Below, in pieces: positions 10,931-23,395 of a stretch of 64,000 bases of DNA. Source of the DNA: Rhea pennata (taxonomy: Eukaryota > Chordata > Aves > Rheiformes > Rheidae). The first letter of the stretch is position 1. Each line of letters begins with the position of its first letter. The notes under the pieces were generated by a model. The model did no database searches. It was given only the letters and a program-made list of their open reading frames with translations, and was not told where the DNA came from. The position numbers and the translations under genes are program-made. The stretch spans positions 3,296,001-3,360,000 of the forward strand of contig NC_084682.1 of NCBI RefSeq assembly GCF_028389875.1, given 5' to 3'.

Positions 10931-13230
10931 AAACTCAAGGACTTTCTGTGGACAGGGTTGATAAGGTTATTCCTTCATGGCTGCGTCTCCCTGCTGCCCT
11001 CCTTCCCCGCTGATATTCATCAATGCCAGGAGTATTACAAATGGAAACGTTTCTTTTTGTTCTTCTGAAGAATTATCTCTATTGCTCCAGTTTTATTCTA
11101 GTTCTGTATTTTAGAAATATACTTAATCGACTAACTGCAGTCACCAATTTCTCATATTTGGTTATAAAAGTTGTTCACTGGAACGCTGATATCTGTCCAG
11201 AAATGCATGTGTCATTGAATAAATCTAAGTTAAACAAGAAACTGCTTAAATGTCAATGTTCATGGAGTGTTACTAGGCTTAATGTGTGCTTCATATATCT
11301 TCCTGTACCAAAGACTATGTGCATATTTACTAACTTGAAGGCTTTAATTAAAGCCATCAGTGGATGTTATTCAGCCAGTCTAGCTTGTTTTTGCATCCTT
11401 GTTTTCTTATACCCTTATGCAAGGACAAAATTTTCTAACAAAAAACACTTAAATGGGGTTCCTTACACCAACTTAGCACCTAGGAAAATCAACATTTGTA
11501 TCTGTGTTTTGGTGTCTTTCTTACATCAGGTCCTTATGTGACGATTGTAGCCAGGTTTTTTTTGCAGGATGATTCTTTTTTTTCTTTAATTGCTTAGAAA
11601 ATAAAACTCACTGGTGGGGTGGGCTTGCCTGCTAGACCCAGGGAGGGAACAAGCCAGGTTTGGATCTTTTGTTTGTCTCTTAAAGCCTAGCAGTGTGAAG
11701 GGTATCACGACTATATATATGTATATGTATATATAAAATTGTAACTTCAGTGTTCCCAAGACACAGTTTCCAGAAAACATGGAATATGGACAGAAGGGAT
11801 CCTGATAGCTCCTTTGAATCAATCCCATTTTATATGCTGGTGCCTCCTTGTGAAACCGTAGGCCAGATGTTTAGCTGCCATGAGTTGGCAGCCAAGGGAG
11901 ACGCTCTCTTATATTGGTTGGGTATGGTTGCTCGTCCCACTGAGCTTAACTGATTTATGTGAGCGCAAGGCCAGGCACTCAGCAGAGGTGCCCACCTGCA
12001 TCTATTGCATTACATGATCAGAGCCTTGCAGAACTCATGCAATGTCCTGAAGCCATGTAACGTACCGACCGTGCACAGTAAAAATGTGTGCTGTGCAATT
12101 CTCTTGATAAAATGCTGATGGGCTCACACATAGCAACCACATAAATTTCTCTATCTCAGCCAACTCATGTTGAGGAGCAGAAACTGAGATGAGGCTATCA
12201 ATTTATGACATTTCCTTCCCACTACTTCTGTTTAATAGAAGCTGTTTGAGTCATGGAAATGAGAGGAAATATCTAAACCCACAAATCTTTTTGCACTCTT
12301 GTAGCTTAAAACCAGCCACACTGACTGATGCAAAATTGACCACCCTCTTCCTACTCCATCCCCAAACACCGAATATCGAATTCAGTTCTGGGCTTGAATT
12401 TCTTTAACTGTAATGCCATTGCTCAGATCTCAGAAGCTTTTTTTTTTTCTCTCTCTCTCCAGGGTTGGAAACCACTAATAAAACCTGAGAGTCTGCAGCA
12501 ATAATTTCAGTTTCTTGCTTGGTTTTCAGTCCATCCTTTCTCGAGCAAAAAAAAAACTCCTTGGGATGAAATCAGAGGAGTTTGCCCATGAGTAAGTACT
12601 TGCAGCTCTGGCCCACTGGCTATATCTGTGCTAAGAGGCTCCGCTGTAATGCTACGTTTCTTTTATGTCTGTAAGATAATGGATTGAGCTGAGCGAGTTA
12701 GGGTAGGGCTGGCATTGCGAACAAATGGAGCCACCAGGTCAAGTCAGTCCACACCAGTGAGGATTTTTAACACAGTTCAAGCCAAGGTCAGCTCCAAAAG
12801 TTCAAACGAAATCCAGATTAACACATACAGAAGAGATTGTGTTGTCACCGTGATTCTCGTTTCCTTTCAGTGTTTCCAAAGAGCAGCCATAAGGGACAAA
12901 GTTCTTTTAAAGGAAAGCGATTGCTGTTCTTCATATTGCTGTAGCCTCAAACAGCTCGGCTACACAAAGTAGGATAGCGCATAATGCAGAGTGGTGTCAT
13001 TGCAAATGTATTTGTTGTTGGCAGGCATTAAATCACTTTTTATAAGTGCTGCAATACGGCCATGTGGAAATTCCCAGTCTGCAAGAAGCTCCTATGAATC
13101 AGGATGTTTTGTTTAAAGGGAGGGGGGAAAAAACCTACAAACTGGGGCTGTACCAAAATATTTTCTGTCTGGTTCATTGAAAAGAATGTCCTAAATTCTC
13201 TGCTGTTGATAGCCCTGTAGCCAAACTGTT
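10931..13230. other. AT-rich intergenic sequence, BCAS3 to TBX2
   Basis: No gene was recognised. It holds a TA/TG microsatellite at 11712-11737, AATAAA at 11600-11605 and 12477-12482, and a CT-rich run near 12438-12460. A 172-codon open frame at 11023-11541 has a weak initiation context and no family resemblance, and was rejected. Confidence 0.5.
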
Positions 13231-13239
13231 AAGAAAGCC

Positions 13240-14340
13240 CTGAACTAAAGAAAAAAAAAGTGCACTGCAGTGAGGTGGCTAATTTAGCTTTAATTTGATA
13301 CTTTTACAGATGACCCAGCAGAATAACCACCAAGCCCCAGCTCTTCAGTGAGCCAGGGAAAGCCGAGTATTGCTACAATAATGCGATAGGCTCCGATTCA
13401 ATGAGTTTCCAAGGAGCGTGCCTTGCTCTAAGTGCACGCGTGGTCCGGCTGACGGCCCGCGCTCACGTGGCCCGAGGAAGGCCCCTCTGCAGAGGGAGCC
13501 AAGTGCTTGCATGGAACAGCACCTTTCCTCTGCCTCACCCCCAGCAGCGATACTCTTTTAGGGCACTAGGAAAGAATATTACTGCTCATTGACGACCGCT
13601 AGAGCCTCCTTGCAGCTTATCTCCTTGGATCTTCAAAAGTTGCATTGACCTGGGGAGAGAAACACCTGCGTTGCTTGGAGCCACCAGAGCCCAGGTCTCA
13701 GTGACGTTAGGGTCTTTACTGCCCCGAGCAGACCCAGCTTGGCCAAACGTGTGTGCAGCCCTCGCTGGTCCCTGAGCTCTGCCCGTGTCCCTGCTTTCCA
13801 GGACCCGGCAGCAACGAGCTCTGCCGTGTGCTTTTGCAGTGAAACTGTGGTCTAAGGGGGTTTTGCCCCTGAATTCAGTGGAAGCAGGATTTTGGTCTTT
13901 GGACCTGATTGAAACCCAACTTCAAGCAAAATCAGAAAGAGTCTTAATGTCTTCCCCAATTTTGGAGGACTGTCTCGCACTGTTGCGGAAACAGTCCAGG
14001 TGAAATGCCGAATCCTCCAGCGGCACGGCTGGCAGACAGTCACTGGCAGCGCAGCAAGAATGTTGTGCCATGATATAAAACACTGTCTCGAAAAGAGCCC
14101 AAAAGACTTGCTGGACTTGCAGGGTTTTAAACTGCTTCCAGTAGTGGTAAGCGGTGGCCTCCTGCTGAGTTCAAAAGGCAAAACGTCTCATTTAAAGCCG
14201 GGCGGACTGTATATCACTCTGTATATAAAGTGGAGCTCTTCTATTAAAAGCCGAGTTCAGATTTCATGAATTAACATGAAATATTGCTTTCTGATTCTAC
14301 GCTGGTTTCTGTAATAAACACACGCATGTAGCGTGCTTAA
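13240..14340. promoter_or_regulatory. Candidate regulatory island(s) upstream of TBX2
   Basis: This is mixed-composition, low-CpG sequence of the kind seen in developmental enhancers. Homeodomain-like words occur at about 13275-13300 (TTTAATTTGAT region) and near 14275-14310. TATATAAAG-type words lie near 14212-14230 with no gene following. There is no coding evidence. The call rests on texture and on position between a bystander gene and TBX2. Confidence 0.22.
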
Positions 14341-14570
14341 ATCATAGGAGGGGGAACGTTTGGCTGTTTGGAAAGCAGTGGAAAGTCAAAGGTTCTCCAA
14401 ATGTGACAGTCTGAAGTTCAGATGAAATCAAATCTCGGAGCGAATCTAGAGCTCGGCCATAACCAGCAGATCTGGCGTTCCTGAGCCCTCGGCGGAGCCC
14501 GGAGGCTGCCGAACGCGAGCCGCTTCGGGCTTCGCTCACTCGACCGCTTTGGCTCTGTCACCCTGCGGCT

Positions 14571-14616
14571 ACCGGCGGCACCGGCGGCGGCACCGGCGGC
14601 GGCACCGGCGGCGGCC
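14571..14616. repeat. 12-bp GC-rich tandem repeat
   Basis: Between three and four copies of a CCGGCGGCGGCA unit lie inside a CpG-rich block spanning about 14500-15060. Antisense frames read as Arg/Ala repeats. I treat it as simple-sequence expansion and see no gene in the block. Confidence 0.8.
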
Positions 14617-15189
14617 CCGGTTCGGGCCGGCCGCGAGCCCTGGCGCAGCCGCTCTGCGCAGCTGGAGCAGAGCAAAGCGCTGATAAGCCGCTGACAGAGC
14701 ACGGGGCTCTAGCAAAGCGAAACCGAAGGATCGCCCCCTTCCACCGCGCGCTACGAAACGGCCGGTCCGCGTTGTCTCGCCCTGGGCAGCGTTAGCCGAA
14801 CCGAATTCAACGGTTTTGCTGGTAACGGGGCTGCGAGCAGGCAGGCCGGCGAGGGGAGGCGACGGCACGCAGAGCTGCCCCGCGGTCTGCGTCCGCGCTC
14901 CTCGGCCCCTCTCAGAAGGGCTGGAGCAGGATTTGGGGCAGGAAAGCGCTGCGTGCCGCTGCCCCCCGCCTCCGTCCTCGCCGGGCATCGGAGCTGTGCG
15001 CTTTGGGGGCTGCTTAGGAGCTTTCGGAGGATCCCAGCTGCGTAAGCGCTGCTTCTCGAGGTTTCTTCTCTTGCTCCTTTGCTTTGTTACTGTGCAGGGT
15101 AGGAAAGTTTGCACCATTTCCTGTTGTCTTTCCCTTATGCTCCTGAGATATTGTAAAAATGTTCGGTATCCTCCAGTAGGTTGTAATCA

Positions 15190-15420
15190 CTTCACCCTAA
15201 TGTTTCACAGCTGCTAAGTGTAACTTTAAACCTAGCCATTTGAATGCTCACAATTAGCGAGTCGATGGGGGCTAAGATCGCCTCTTTGTGTTTGCAAAAA
15301 AGGAAAATGCACCTTTTTTTCAAGTTTAATTTGAATAAAATAGGAATGAAAGTTGTGGAGATGGGGGGGTTAATGCAATAAATGATTAATGGTTTGTGTG
15401 CTAGGAAAAAAATAATTGTA
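15190..15420. promoter_or_regulatory. Candidate regulatory island upstream of TBX2
   Basis: This AT-rich island contains several TAAT cores, including a GTTAATGCAATAAATG stretch and a TGATTAAT octamer at 15383-15390 (PBX/HOX-like). It is flanked by GC-rich DNA and has no open frame of note. Enhancer identity is inferred from composition only. Confidence 0.3.
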
Positions 15421-16100
15421 TCCACCGCTTGGCCTGTTTCACAGATGAAAAAGGCACCAGGACAAGCTTGTGTCTGCAGCAGCCGAGCCTCTGTCCCATT
15501 AACTGCACGAACCCCCTCTCCGACACTGCTGTTCTTAATTTGTACGACTCTCTCTGATAAGCGCCAAACTAGCAGGAGACGAGAGGCTGCAGCTGCGTTT
15601 GTCACCCGTCCCTCGGCCGGGAAGCTGCGGCGCAAACGGGCTGCATTTTTCATGCCGCCGTTGCACCGATTTCGGTCTGGTACAACCATTTGGCTGCCCC
15701 AGCGTTAGCCTGGCTTTTTACCTTCCTCAGCTGGCAGAAGTGCCTTAAGCGCCGTCCATAACCGTAAGGAATTAGGAAATCAAGGTGTTGCATTCCAGCG
15801 GCGTTGCCAGGACCGGGGAGGAGGGGACGTCTGCATTGCTTTGCCAGAAAAAGCTATTAACTGTGCAAAATGGCACATGTCTAGCACATTTGACGGCTGG
15901 GGCAAATGAGACAGCTAAAGATCAAGGTTGGTTTGACACCTCCAGAGACAGGAGGGCTCGTTTGGGCCGCGCACGGCGTCCCGCTGGATAATCCCCCAAG
16001 GTGCAGGCCAAGCTGGGATCTGGCAGTGCCGCTGTAAATCAGGCGCTGGCCTGCAAAGTCCCCGCACGGCCTCGCTGCCGAAGGGGAGCGGAAAGCAGCC

Positions 16101-16150
16101 GGTGCGTGCTGGTGCGTGCTGGTGCGTGCTGGTGCATGCTGGTGCGTACG
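16101..16150. repeat. 10-bp tandem repeat
   Basis: Four consecutive copies of GGTGCGTGCT (the fourth with one change) are followed by a decayed fifth. The surrounding 15430-16480 is ordinary intergenic sequence with no recognised gene. Confidence 0.9.
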
Positions 16151-16479
16151 TGTGTGTGCCTGCGTGCACGTTGTTGGATCTTTGCTGATGGCCTGGCTTT
16201 ATGCGAAGCTGTTTGTAAACATGTTCTGAGCCTTTTATAAAGCAGCACAGGGTCCGTTTAATCTAATGCTCTTCCTTAACTTTGACCAAATACAAGCAAG
16301 TATAAACTGAGGCTGATACGGAAGGTTGCGCACAAAGCCGAAGAGGATCAAAACCTCCTCTGGCCGACACTGCCGCGCTTTGGTCCGGCTCAGTGCTCCC
16401 GCCTTATGCACGTTTGCAGAGCAGCTTTCAGTTACACCAGAAAATGACTTTTGCCTAGCAAAAGCAAAGGGCACGTTTC

Positions 16480-17734
16480 AGCATGGAGACAAGTCGCTAG
16501 CTGCAGAGCAAGGCTGTGACCGCAGCAGGCTCGGGGCTTCTCCAGCCCCGCGCCGCATCGCGGGCGCCATCCGGGCAGCGAGGCCCGGCGCTCGGACCGA
16601 GACCCCCGCGGCGGCACGAGCTTTGGTAAATTTGGGGGAAATCGGGTCCGGGGATTTGGTTGTTTCTGTCACTCAGTGAGAAGGAAGCTCCTCGGACCTC
16701 GGGCAGGTTGGTGTCTTCTTTATTCTGCGAGTTGGCAAAACTGGGAATAGTTTCACGCTGTGCGCAGCCCCACGTCGCACGCTGGTCGCGGAGGCAGGGC
16801 TGCACCCGGGCGCCCGGCGCCCCGGCTCACGCGCGCCGGCGGCGGAGCCGCTCTTCCCTGCCGCCGGAACGACGCCGGAACCCTGAGAGCTCCGTGGGGG
16901 TCCGGGCAGGTCGCCGGCGCCGCCAGCGCGGGCCAAGGGAAGCAGCGCTGGCATCGTGCTCCCGGGCGTGCGCGTGCCCCTGGGCCCGGAGCGGGCACGG
17001 GCGCTGCTCGCTCCCCCACTTGCTCCTGGCCTGGCAGCCTCCGTCCTCGCGGGGACGTTGCGAGCGAGCGAAGCGCAGCCGGGCAGGCCGTGCCGCAGGC
17101 CGGGCCTCCGGCTGCCGCGCGGCGACGACCGCGAGCGCTGAGCCGGCTCCCGCCTTGCCTTCTGCTTCGCTCTGCCCCCGCGCAGAGCCGCGTCCTACGC
17201 GGGCGCCGCGGCAGAGCGCTCCGGAGCTGGCTCCTGCGGGTCTTGCAGGACCGCAGAGGTGGCTGGGAAGGGAAGGTGCTCAGCAATGCTTAGCACGAAT
17301 CACTCAGCGCCTCGCAGGATGGAGCTCACCGTGTGCAAAAGCCTTCAGAGAGCAAAGTCTTGGAGCCACCTTCGTCGTGCGATACCGACTGCACGTCGTC
17401 GGGCTGCAGCAGCGCCGCCGGGAACGGACCCAGTCCTGGCCTAACCAGGAGCAGCGCCTCACAGCCGCTCTCCTCCTGCCCGGAGCCATACACAGGGAAC
17501 AGGAAAATTAACGCTGAAAAAGACAGTGCAACCTTGCGGTGCGGCTGCCATTTAACGGGAAGCCCCCGGAGAGCTTTCGGCACGGTGCCGAGCCGCGGCG
17601 GAGAGGGGAGTGAGCGAGGAGCCCCCGGCTCCCCGCGCCCGTCCCCACCGCTCCGTGCCCCGGCGCTGCGGCGCTGCTTGCCCCGGCGCGGGGGCACCTG
17701 GCGGGCGCCGGAGCCGCTGCTGCCACCGGGCCGC
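16480..17734. other. CpG-rich intergenic block
   Basis: This is dense CpG sequence. Overlapping open frames on both strands (up to 283 codons) reflect the absence of AT-rich stop codons rather than a gene. No splice sites or family motifs were seen. It may be the first of the CpG-island cluster that leads up to TBX2. Confidence 0.45.
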
Positions 17735-17945
17735 CAATACTGATTAATAGCCGGGCCCTGGTGTGGATCAAGGAGAAAGCTTTGAATCTTCTCGGGAGCT
17801 TCATCGCCTGAGAGGTATCTTAAATATTCTCGAGCTCACGGCCTATCAGTAGGTCAATTATCCGGTGCGCAGTCATACGGAGTTAATTTCTAATTTAATA
17901 CAATGTTAAAAGGTTGTCAGGTTAAAATCTAATCTGTAAACGAGA
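17735..17945. promoter_or_regulatory. Candidate regulatory island in CpG-rich flank
   Basis: An abrupt drop in GC yields about 200 bases rich in homeodomain cores: TGATTAAT at 17741-17748, TCAATTA near 17855, and TTAATTTCTAATTTAAT near 17883. It is bracketed by CpG-rich sequence on both sides. This is a typical developmental-enhancer texture; function is inferred. Confidence 0.35.
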
Positions 17946-19190
17946 CATGAACCGTCTCTTCGAAGCGAGCGCCGGGAGCTGGCGCTGGCTGCGAGCGCGG
18001 CTCCCCTCGGAGCGCGGGATCGCTTCGCGGCGAGGGGCCGCGGCGCTCGCGGGGGTCCGCGGCGGTGGCCCCCGGCCCCCGGCAGCCCCCGAGCCCGGCG
18101 CTGCCGCCGAGTGAAGCGGCGCTTCGGAGCAGCTTGAGGACCGGACTTTGGCAAGTGCCGGCTGAAGGTTGGAGCACGTCGGGGCTCGCGGGCTTCGTTC
18201 AAGCAGAAATCCGGTGGCAGCGCCTGCGATCCCCAGCGCAGCCGCTTGTCCCGGCGTCTCACCCGCCTCCCCTGCCCGTATTTCGCCGTGTCTCCCCGCT
18301 ACCCGCCGTGTTGCTTAGCCCCCCGGGAGGGACCCGAAGCGGCGGGGGAAGGGCCCCATGCAAGGGCCGCGGAAGCGCTCGGACCTTGTCCCTGCGCACG
18401 GCCACCGGCAACACGAGGCAGGTGCTGCGCCCCGCCGACGGCGCCCGCGGGACCCCTGCAAGGCCGGGGCTGCTCCCGCTGGTCTCTGCCGACAGACCCG
18501 CTGCGTCCCGGCCCCAGCAAGGCCAGCGGCTGCCTTGCAAACCACGACGGGGATGGAGGGTCCCCCTAGGAATCCTGCTGGCTCTGCAGCATTGGAGCAG
18601 ATTTGGGTCGTGCTTGCGAGCTTTTCTCTACTCCCGGAAAGCCTTGCACAACCTTTTTTTTTTTCCTCCAAAAGAAGCTGAGGGTCTTCACAGGAGCGGG
18701 GGTCCAGCAGCGAGGGCCTCGGGGGCACAGGCGACGGGTGCTGAAATGACGACGGGCTGCTCTCGGGAAGCCGCGAGCAGCGTTATCGCCCCGCCGGCGG
18801 CCTCACCATCATGTCCGTGGCCTTTCCTTCCCCTCCAGCCTCTCCTCCCACGGCAGCGGTGCCGGCGGCGGGGTTATTTCCCCGCCGTTCGGCGCTGCGA
18901 CTTGCCCGAGCTGCTCCACGCGCGAGGAGGAGGAGCTCGGCGCAGAGGTGCTGTAGGGCAGCGGTTTTCCCGGCACTCGGCGAACGCCGACATGGAGACC
19001 AGCAAATCGCCCGGCAAAGCGAGGGAAAGCCACGGGGTGGGAAAAGCGTCACCGCCAGGGACCAGGGGATGAGGCCGCGAGTCCCGTGAGACGCCCGCTC
19101 GCGGCACGGCACCCTGCACGAAGCGTGGGCGCCGAGCCCCAGCCGCCCTTCGCGTTTGCAGACAGCTTAAAAAAAGTTAAGTATCCGTAA
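17946..19190. other. CpG-rich intergenic block
   Basis: GC-rich sequence with a T-run near 18653-18664. A 335-codon frame at 18065-19072 has no recognisable domain, low-complexity Arg/Pro/Ala composition and rival frames on the other strand, so no gene is called. Confidence 0.4.
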
Positions 19191-19194
19191 GGGT

Positions 19195-19870
19195 TAATCC
19201 CACCTCCCAGACACTTCCCTGCAGCACACAGCTCCACCTTTCTGAGTTGTAAAAGTGTCTTCGTTAAAGAGCAGCTTGGAGGAGCATTATTTTTTTGAGC
19301 GAATGTGAATAAAAGTGATGAGAGATGGCCCTTCCGGGCAGCCCTGCATTTGGGTCACACTCTTTCACGGTTAAATACCGACGCAACGGACAGGTCTAGC
19401 AAGCAATAGGGAAGCTTTATTCCTGGCCGTGACCAGCACGTTATTTATTTTGGCTGCAGTCATTTCTTCAGCAGTGAAATCCATTCCCTTACACATAGGA
19501 GACAGTGATTTTCTGCAGTCCTAAAAGTCAAACCTAGAAGAAAAACACAACTCGTGACAAAGGAACTGCAGCATCAGATCCTGGTTTCGATTCTAGTCCA
19601 AATACATTCCCAAATCACATTTAAAGCAGATATAGGCCCACAATGCGAATTCTGATTAACACCCCCCACACACATAAACAGGAGCAGCTAATTTGCCCCG
19701 GTTTAATTTACCCCTAGTTTAACGCTGTGACTTTTAGAGGCTCATTGCCCCGAACCGAGAGAAAAGAGAGGCTTTTACGCAACAGTTTGCAGAAATGGTG
19801 CCAGGACTCTCCGTTCATTCTGGCCAGGTAACAGCGGTGTAAAAGATGGAATTTAATGTCCAGGTTCGAG
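19195..19870. promoter_or_regulatory. Candidate regulatory island upstream of TBX2
   Basis: About 670 bases of AT-balanced, CpG-poor sequence sit between two CpG-rich blocks, with TTATT/TTTAT and CACGTTATTTAT-like words near 19437-19450. No open frame is of interest. It is among the longest low-CpG islands in the BCAS3-TBX2 gap and a reasonable enhancer candidate on composition alone. Confidence 0.3.
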
Positions 19871-19879
19871 CATCTCTCC

Positions 19880-20685
19880 CCGGCCTCCCGCGTGAGCGAG
19901 GGTTTCAGTCCCGGTGATGTGGAGGTGCTGTTGGCAAAGCGCAGGCGAGCCGAGAGACGTCGCAGTCCCGTTTCGCCACGTTTGCCCGGCACGGCCGCCG
20001 GACGAGCGCGTGCGAGCCCCGTGCCTCCGCCTGCGCAGCGCGGGGCACCCGAGCGGCGCCCGAGGCCGAGCCGGCGGGGGCCCCGGGGGCGGCGGGCGGC
20101 CTCCCCTCGGCCCCTCGGAAAGGCAGATAAACAAGGGGAAGCGCCGGCGGGATTTACAGGACGCGGTGAGGGTCTGCCGAGGAAGCAGGGTGCATTTCAT
20201 AACGGGCCGAGCGGCCTCGCACCGCCTGCCCTCCGGGTGCCGCCCGCGGGGGCTGCGCGGCTCAGGCGGGCTTTAAAAATATGAACGGGAAGGGGGGGGG
20301 AGCCCGCAGCCCCCGGCGGGGTCTCCCTGCGGGTTTGCTCCCGGCGTCGCTGGCCGGGGCGGCCCCCACGGGGCCCCCGCCGCAGGGAGGCTGGTTCGGG
20401 AGCCTCCGCGGAGGGCCCCGACGGCGCCCGGCGCAGCGCAACGGAGCCACGGCGATTGCGCGGCGCAGAGCGGAGGTTGCGCTCCGAGGGGCGGCCGCGC
20501 ACTGCCGCCGCGCCGCCTTCTCCGCTGCCCCCGGCGCGGAGCTGGGGCCCCGTTTTGATGTTTTTTCTCCTGCCGAAACGATGCTGCGAACATGCTGCCG
20601 CCGGTGCCCCCTGCGCTGCGCTGCGCTGCGCGGCCCGCCCGCCGCCGGGTCGCCTTTGATCTGCTCTCGGAAACGTCGCCCCTTT
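19880..20685. other. CpG-rich intergenic block
   Basis: CpG-dense sequence without supported genes; frames on both strands are low-complexity Arg/Ala/Pro. Confidence 0.4.
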
Positions 20686-20689
20686 CCAC

Positions 20690-20950
20690 GACAGTTCGCA
20701 TTTCTGCGGCTTTTTTTTATTTTATTTTTTTTTTCCTCCCGAGATGGTATGGCAGGGCTGGGAGCGAGTCGGAGGTTGTTTCGGGGGGTCGGTTTGGTTT
20801 CATCCCTGCTGTTACTGTAACGATCCAGGTCAGACCGTTTACCAGTCTCAAATCCTCACTTTTAATCCTGCGAGGGAAGGGGGCAGGAGCCGTAACAGCA
20901 TTATTTTATCAAATAACGTCGTTTGCTAATCTCTTTTATTTAAGAGATGA
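20690..20950. promoter_or_regulatory. Candidate regulatory island
   Basis: A short AT-richer stretch lies between CpG-rich flanks, with T-runs at about 20711-20735 and a TTTATCAAATAACG region near 20905. It lies about 6.3 kb upstream of the TBX2 start codon. Inference from texture only. Confidence 0.22.
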
Positions 20951-21894
20951 GCCGGCCACAAAGAGCAGCTCTGGCTGGAGGCACCCTCGGAGCTCGCCCC
21001 GCGCCCCCTGCGCTGCTCCCCCCTCCCGGGAGCAAACCCGCCCGCTGGCGTGAGCTTCCCGCCGGGAAACCCGCGCGGAAAAAATGCCAGAGCCACCCGG
21101 AGCCCAAGCCGGGGGCGGGCGAGCCGCGGCCGGGAGTCCCGCCGGAGGCGGCCCGACGGGACGCGCCCGCGGGCGCCGCGGAGCCGGGCCTTGCCCACGT
21201 CCTCGCGCCCCAAAGCCGCGGAGGCGGGCGCGGGGCGGCCGTCGGGGCACGCGCGGCGGCGCGGCCGGGCGCGGTGCTCGGCGCTGGCCGGGGCTCGCCC
21301 CCCGGCCCGATCCCATTACGGCGATGAAGCGGCGGTAATGCCATTAGCCCGGGGATTACGCGCCCGCGCCGGGATGTGACACACTTTCTCAAATGGAAGT
21401 TTTTTAAACAGAGGGATTTACATGATTTCCCCCCCTCCCCTCCCCTCCCCTCCCGTCGGTGCCAGCTCGGGTTTCACACGGCGGTGCGGGTCCCCCCCGC
21501 GCTGGCACGGCCCCGGCCAGGGCTCCCGTGTCCTTTTAAGGCAACGGGCTCGGTGCGTGCGAGGCGCCCGGGCCCCGACGTGGGGAGCCGGGCTGCCCCG
21601 AGGGCTCCCGGCGCCGGGCGCAGGGGCCCGGCCGTGGTTAATTCCGCCCCCGCGGAGGGGAGGGCTTGCCGTAATTGAAAAAAAAAAGTCAATCAACCTG
21701 CGGCTCTGGCGAGGGCTCACGGATCAAAGCGGCGCGGAGGTAACGAGGGCGGCGCGCCGGGCGGAGCGCGGAGGATGCGCCCCCCCCCCCCCACACACAC
21801 ACACACATACGCGCGCGCTGCCGTGCGCGGGGCGCGCAGAGGCCGCGCTCCCCGCCCGGGCGAGCCGGGCCGGCCCCGGGCTCCGGGGGTCACT
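20951..21894. other. CpG-rich block with C13/(CA)n tract
   Basis: CpG-dense intergenic sequence. At 21780-21807 a run of about 13 C passes into (CA)n and then a short (CG)n, a composite microsatellite. No gene is supported. Confidence 0.5.
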
Positions 21895-22080
21895 CGCCGC
21901 CGCCCCTGACAAACAGGCTGGAAAATGTGTTTATAAGTTGTTCAAACTCTGGATAAACTTCAGCAGCGCTTGTGTCTGGGTCTCCCCGCGTGTTGTTATT
22001 TTCCAGAAATCTGGATTACTGGAAATATTTTCTTTAAAGCTAGAGAGAAATCTAAACAGTTCGGGGGAAAGGGGAACTGG
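21895..22080. promoter_or_regulatory. Candidate regulatory island
   Basis: This is 180 bases of AT-rich sequence with GTTTATAA, TGGATAAAC and TGGATTACTGG words (GGATTA is a bicoid/PITX-type core), enclosed by CpG-rich DNA about 5 kb upstream of TBX2. The sharp compositional edges resemble a conserved non-coding element. Confidence 0.3.
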
Positions 22081-23395
22081 GGGTGGGGGGCTGCCGTTAT
22101 GTTTGCGCTGGCGGCCGCGGGGCTCCGCGGCCGCGCAGCGCTTCGGAGGGACGGCGGCAGCCGGGCTTGCGCCGGGTGGGCAGCGGAGGGGGGCGCCGGT
22201 GCCAGGCAGGCGGGGTCGCCCGTCCCGTCGCGGCCACCTGCGAGCGCCGCGGGCGCGGAGCGCTGCCGGCCGGGGCCGCCTCCTCGGTCCCCCGACGGGG
22301 CGCGGGGGCGCGCTGCTCCGGGCGCTGCTACGGTGCAGCGCTCGCCGCCCCCTCGGAGCGGGTGTGAGCGGGGTGTGCAGCGCCCGGGGCAGCGGAGGCG
22401 GAGGAGAGCGATCCCAGACGGGGACGAGGTGAGAGCAAACAAGGACCAGTTAACTAAAGCCCGGGTTAATTATCCCCTCCAAGCTGAGGGGATGAAGCTG
22501 CGGCCAACCTGGCCGGGTCTTGGGGAGGTTTTCCCGGCTGCTGGGGCACCCTTCGCCCCCTCCCCGCCTGCCCCCGGGCCCAGCCCGTCCGTGCTCCCTG
22601 CGGCCCCGTCCCCGAGCCGGAAAGCTGCGGCCCCGGGGCCGGTTTGGCCGCAGATGGGGGGTGAAGGAGCAGCGTGGAAGTGGGGGCGGTCGGGCCCCCA
22701 GCACCCTCCATTGTGCCCCGAGGGACCGGGGTGCACCCAGGCCTGCCGGCACCCGACAGGAGACCCGCGGCTCCGGCGCCTCCTGCGAGGGGCAAAAGGC
22801 TGCCGGGGCTGCCGGGGCCTCCCCGCCGGCACCTGCCGATTTGCTCCGGCTCCCTCCAGGCCGGAAAACAGGCCCCGAAGGTGGGGGGTGCGATCGCCGT
22901 GGAGCCCCGCCGTTGGGAGGGGGGGGCAGGCCCGCAGGCAGCTCGGCAGTGCTGGGCTGAGGTGTCAGCGAGCTCCCCCGGCCCCCGCGTTCATCTCCCA
23001 AGGCGCCGCGGCCACCCCCGCCCTCATCTGCTCCCGGTGTCGGGAAGGCCGAATCCCCCTTCCCGGCCCGGCTCGGCCCGACTCAGCCCTTCTCGCACCC
23101 GCGCTGGGCTCCCCCCGCCTCGCCCGCCCGCCGCGTCGGGCCGCCCTCCCAAAGCACCCCTAGGCGGGGGGAGGGGGGGTCCCTGGCATGTGGGGCGGGC
23201 AGCGGGGACCCGGCGGCCAATTCCCCCACCCACCCCCGGGGTGCGTTTTCCCCCCGCTCCGCAGCCGCCGGTGCTCCGCGGCCCTGCCCGCGCCCAGGTG
23301 CGCCCGCGGCAGCCCCGACGGCGGCAGCGCTCCCCGGGGCGAGGGGCCGCGCCGTAGCCCGGCCGACCCGGGAGCGGGGAGAGGCGGAGGCCCGG
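22081..23395. other. CpG-rich block with T-box half-site pair
   Basis: GC-rich intergenic sequence with no supported gene despite long frames on both strands. It contains GGGTGTGA at 22360-22367 and GGGTGTGC at 22371-22378, two T-box-half-site-like octamers in the same orientation, 11 bases apart start to start. A Tbx-responsive element is possible but unproven. Confidence 0.3.

Noticed and set aside
11023-11541. 172-codon frame in AT-rich DNA
   Set aside because: Long for its composition, but it starts in a weak context, has no recognisable domain, and lies just after the BCAS3 3' end. A single-exon gene cannot be fully excluded without transcript data.
21970-23163. 397-codon + frame upstream of TBX2
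   Set aside because: Low-complexity translation of CpG-rich DNA; interrupted composition and no splice or family support.
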